A stretch of DNA of 64,000 bases, taken from positions 62,001-126,000 of the forward strand of contig NBIV01000132.1 in NCBI GenBank assembly GCA_003194525.1, given 5' to 3'. This DNA is from Gracilariopsis chorda (Eukaryota; Rhodophyta; Florideophyceae; Gracilariales; Gracilariaceae). A program made the position numbers and the translations under genes. The stretch's first letter is position 1. Each line of letters starts with the position of its first letter. The notes below the pieces were generated by a model. The model saw only the letters and a list, made by a program, of their open reading frames with translations. It was not told the origin of the DNA and ran no database searches. Below, one piece after another: positions 61,402 through 64,000 of this stretch.

Positions 61402-62804
61402 TGCTAGCAGTGAATGGAACTAGAGGGAATGGGACATGGGAGGAAGCCGCTTTCGTCCGGGAAGGGGAAGGGGAAGGATGAGACGGGAATTGACGAGGAC
61501 CATAGAACTGGAAGGAGGCAAAGGCGACAGGTGATCAGAGGAGGTAGGCACATCCTAAAAGGAAGGGTGGTATCTGCAGTCAAAGGGGGAAATAAGAACT
61601 CTGAGCAGTTGTGAGAGTGTCACGGCGGCTTACGACGTGTTGCTCTTTTTCATGCATTGGCATGATATCGTTGCACATGTGGTGGGTGGCGGCTGAAGTG
61701 CACACCGGCGGCAGGTGTAGAGTGTGTTGCACGTGACAGGTGCCCTAACTGTCACCAACAAACTCCTGTTTCTCGTCGTACGGTGTAATCAGTTTCAGCC
61801 TTTTTTTGTGTGCTCTGGACCATAACTTTAATAAAACCGTACCGTTCAGTTTCCGAAGTGCAGGGCACTCCTGTGTTCACGGCTTTTCTGACGCGATTCC
61901 CAGTCCACGAATCTGCTTGTTCCGTTCATTGTTTCCTTCGTACCTTACTCAGAAGCAGCCAAAGTTCAGCCCGTTTACCTTGTTGCGGAAGCGTACCATT
62001 GGCAACGAATGGTTCCAGTTTTGGTGAGCTTTTTCGCAAAACGTGATGCAGATATTTCAAAACCAGGACGCACATACCGTTGCGTTGCTTTGTGTTCTCA
62101 CAAGCAATACTGGCTCCATAGGCCGCTAATAGAAAGGTCTAGTATGAGCATTTCAAAACTTTACGTCTCCCACAAAAAGCTTTCGCAAACACATTCCATG
62201 ACAACTCATCACAGCGTGACATCGCATTCAAACATGTTCATTTCTTTTGCACCACTGACGGGCGTTCCAACGGAGGTGCTTATCTGAACAAATGCAAAGG
62301 CCAATTGATGAGGCGCTGGATACACTTACGGTCGTATCTGTTTTGTGCTACTGACTCGCAGGAACGGTCCAACGCGATAGAACAACCATTCTCTCAGTTA
62401 CTGATGAATTCATCCCTCAGGGTTGTGACGGAAATGTTTTCGAAGCAAGGTTTACACACATCGTATTAACTTTGGAGCACTCCCAGTATCTACTGGTATC
62501 GTCGTGATGGCTCCTCTGAAAGCAAATAACATTCGATCTTTGCCTAGCTCGCAACATACAGTACATATAAGCGCAAATCGTCTTCCGTGTACATGGTAGC
62601 GACATCAACGGTTGTCGCAGAAATGACGCTCTCCACCAAAAACAACGGCAGTCACACTTTATCGATTTCACCGTCGTCCGACAGCAAGGCCATTTCCAAA
62701 TTCTCTAGCTATTAAAACGGTAGGAAGCGTAAAGCTCAGCTGCAGTAAGGAAAGCTTTTCCTAATCCTTTCAGTTGCTGTGAGAAGTGCATAAAGACGAA
62801 ACAG
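61402..62804. other. Intergenic, no gene recognised
   Basis: Frames of 60-90 codons occur on both strands without domain signals. The 5' region of the glycosyltransferase-like gene lies at its left edge. Confidence 0.5.
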
Positions 62805-62807
62805 TAA

Positions 62808-63652
62808 GAGCAAGTCTACCAGTGCTCTCTGATATAGACACGCGTCTTGAAAACACTCAATTTAGCATCCCCAAAAAAGCGCAAGTCTCCCAGTCTACCA
62901 GACGAGTGCTATATATCGTGCGTGCACGACTCCGAGTATAAGCCCCATCGACCGATCAGCTCATTTGAGGTGTGCTTGATCGATTCGACACCACTTTACC
63001 GCGCGTTCTACCCGCCAAAAGCGTGGTCAATATAGAACCAATGCGCTCATTGGTCGATGGAGCGCTCAGTGATCATTGAAATTTCGAACCACGGTTGCCA
63101 TTCTTAGAGCACCTCCACCCATTTGTCAAACTCCAAATGCCATGATGTCGGGTTAGGTTACGCGCTGTTGTCGTAAGACTGACGCGCAGTATGATTCGTT
63201 TGGGGGCATTCCAAAGAAAATATTGGTTATTTATCATTGCGTTATTTGAGTTGGAGTTTGGATTGGAACCGGCCAAATTGGGTTTCAAATCGGGCGATTT
63301 TGGAGCGCGATTGCGCTGCTTCCAGTCCAACTCCAATGCGATGCTAGTTTTCTAAAATAATTTTCGGGAGAGTTTCTGCGCCAATCAGAGTGAACGATTG
63401 CGCTTACGGATACTGTCGTCTGTTGGATGCGTGAGCCTATCAAAAACCCGCTGGTGTCATACGTGTTGTCAGCTCAATTTGGTAGAATTGCAGTTTGCAA
63501 AATGGGTGGAGATGCTCTTATTTCTATATTCGCCGCGTATTGAAATCAGAAAAACAATCACACTGTCGATATGGCAACGACAAATGGCAATAACGCGCCT
63601 CAGTCTGGATATTTACGTTTTTTTGAGATATAGCTCTCTGCTAGACTTGCTC
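62808..63652. mobile_element. TIR element B, non-autonomous (MITE-like), 845 bp
   Basis: Perfect 11-bp terminal inverted repeats GAGCAAGTCTA / TAGACTTGCTC, flanked by TAA at 62805-62807 and 63653-63655. Same family as element A: both ends and blocks including GATATGGCAACGA and TAGCTCTCTGCTAGACTTGC match. Longer than A in the middle. No transposase. Confidence 0.83.
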
Positions 63653-63655
63653 TAA

Positions 63656-63905
63656 GGCCCTTTCTACATATGGACATGGACATGGGTTTTTGGCACTGCG
63701 CCGGGAAAAGAATTAAAAATAATTCATGTTTAATGAGCGAGAATGTAAAAACAAATCTGGTAGAAAGATTCCGAAGTGTCTCTTCCGTGGGGTCGCTCAA
63801 AGAGCGACCCCAAAATCGTGGACAATGGACCAGATGGATTTTTGTCCATGTCCATAATATGGACATGGACAAAAATCCATCTGGTCTCCATATGTAGAAA
63901 GGGCC
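63656..63905. mobile_element. MITE C, 250 bp, abutting element B
   Basis: Perfect 19-bp terminal inverted repeats GGCCCTTTCTACATATGGA / TCCATATGTAGAAAGGGCC, flanked by TAA at 63653-63655 (shared with element B) and 63906-63908. GGCCC-type ends with a TAA duplication are the mark of Tourist-like, PIF/Harbinger-mobilised MITEs. It contains a perfect 11-bp-arm hairpin at 63788-63812 (3-nt loop) and a perfect 28-bp-arm palindrome at 63828-63886 (spacer AAT). Confidence 0.88.
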
Positions 63906-64000
63906 TAAGAGTCCATTAAGATTAGCACTTTCCCCAGCAAAGTGAATTCACAACGTCAGGTTGCACCATTCAACCACCCCATCCCGCCTTTCCCTACATT

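Noticed and set aside
61806-62287. Small plus-strand ORFs downstream of the glycosyltransferase-like gene's 5' side
   Set aside because: Short, overlapping in several frames, no domains, no promoter signal.

Overview
The window is eukaryotic nuclear DNA. Directly visible evidence: several LTR retrotransposon families with target-site duplications (TSDs), Helitron and PIF/Harbinger relics, TATA boxes, and one gene whose reading frame is restored only by four short spliceosomal introns (63-113 nt, GTAAGT/GTAAGC/GTACGT donors). The other host genes look intronless. Intron-poor, compact genes set among decayed transposons fit a red macroalga of the Chondrus type, but that is inference; no marker gene proves it.

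Layout. 1-1454: an ORF tail and a LINE-like RT C-terminus relic. 1460-9036: Ty3/gypsy chromovirus 1 with both LTRs and TSD ACACC, split inside pol by a PIF/Harbinger element (4212-6863, TSD AAT). About 9372-15430, minus strand: broken Helitron Rep/helicase with a heptad-repeat N-terminus. 16.58-20.47 kb, minus: Ty1/copia relic. 21.3-22.0 kb: G-rich degenerate minisatellite. 22.6-27.6 kb, minus: gypsy 2 with an extra 3' ORF. 29.1-33.5 kb, plus: 5'-truncated gypsy 3, interrupted by a probable solo LTR. 36312-46347: gypsy 4, one unit between perfect TSDs (AACTC) but internally rearranged: LTR(+), gag, pol, then about 1.6 kb of inverted gag start, leader and full LTR(-), then the last 148 bp of an LTR(+).

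48.2-61.4 kb is a gene island: an amidohydrolase with a His/Lys-rich N-terminus (+), an ionotropic-glutamate-receptor-like membrane protein (+, five exons), a 526-aa leucine-rich protein of unknown function (+), a secreted von Willebrand A-domain protein (-), and a type II membrane, fucosyltransferase-like glycosyltransferase (-). Signal peptides or anchors on three of these suggest cell-surface or secretory roles, but nothing links the five into a pathway. The island is flanked by two copies of one TIR element (47002-47601 and 62808-63652, TSD TAA); the second abuts another MITE (63656-63905) carrying a 28-bp-arm palindrome.

Most transposon ORFs are interrupted. No rRNA, tRNA or CRISPR array was recognised.
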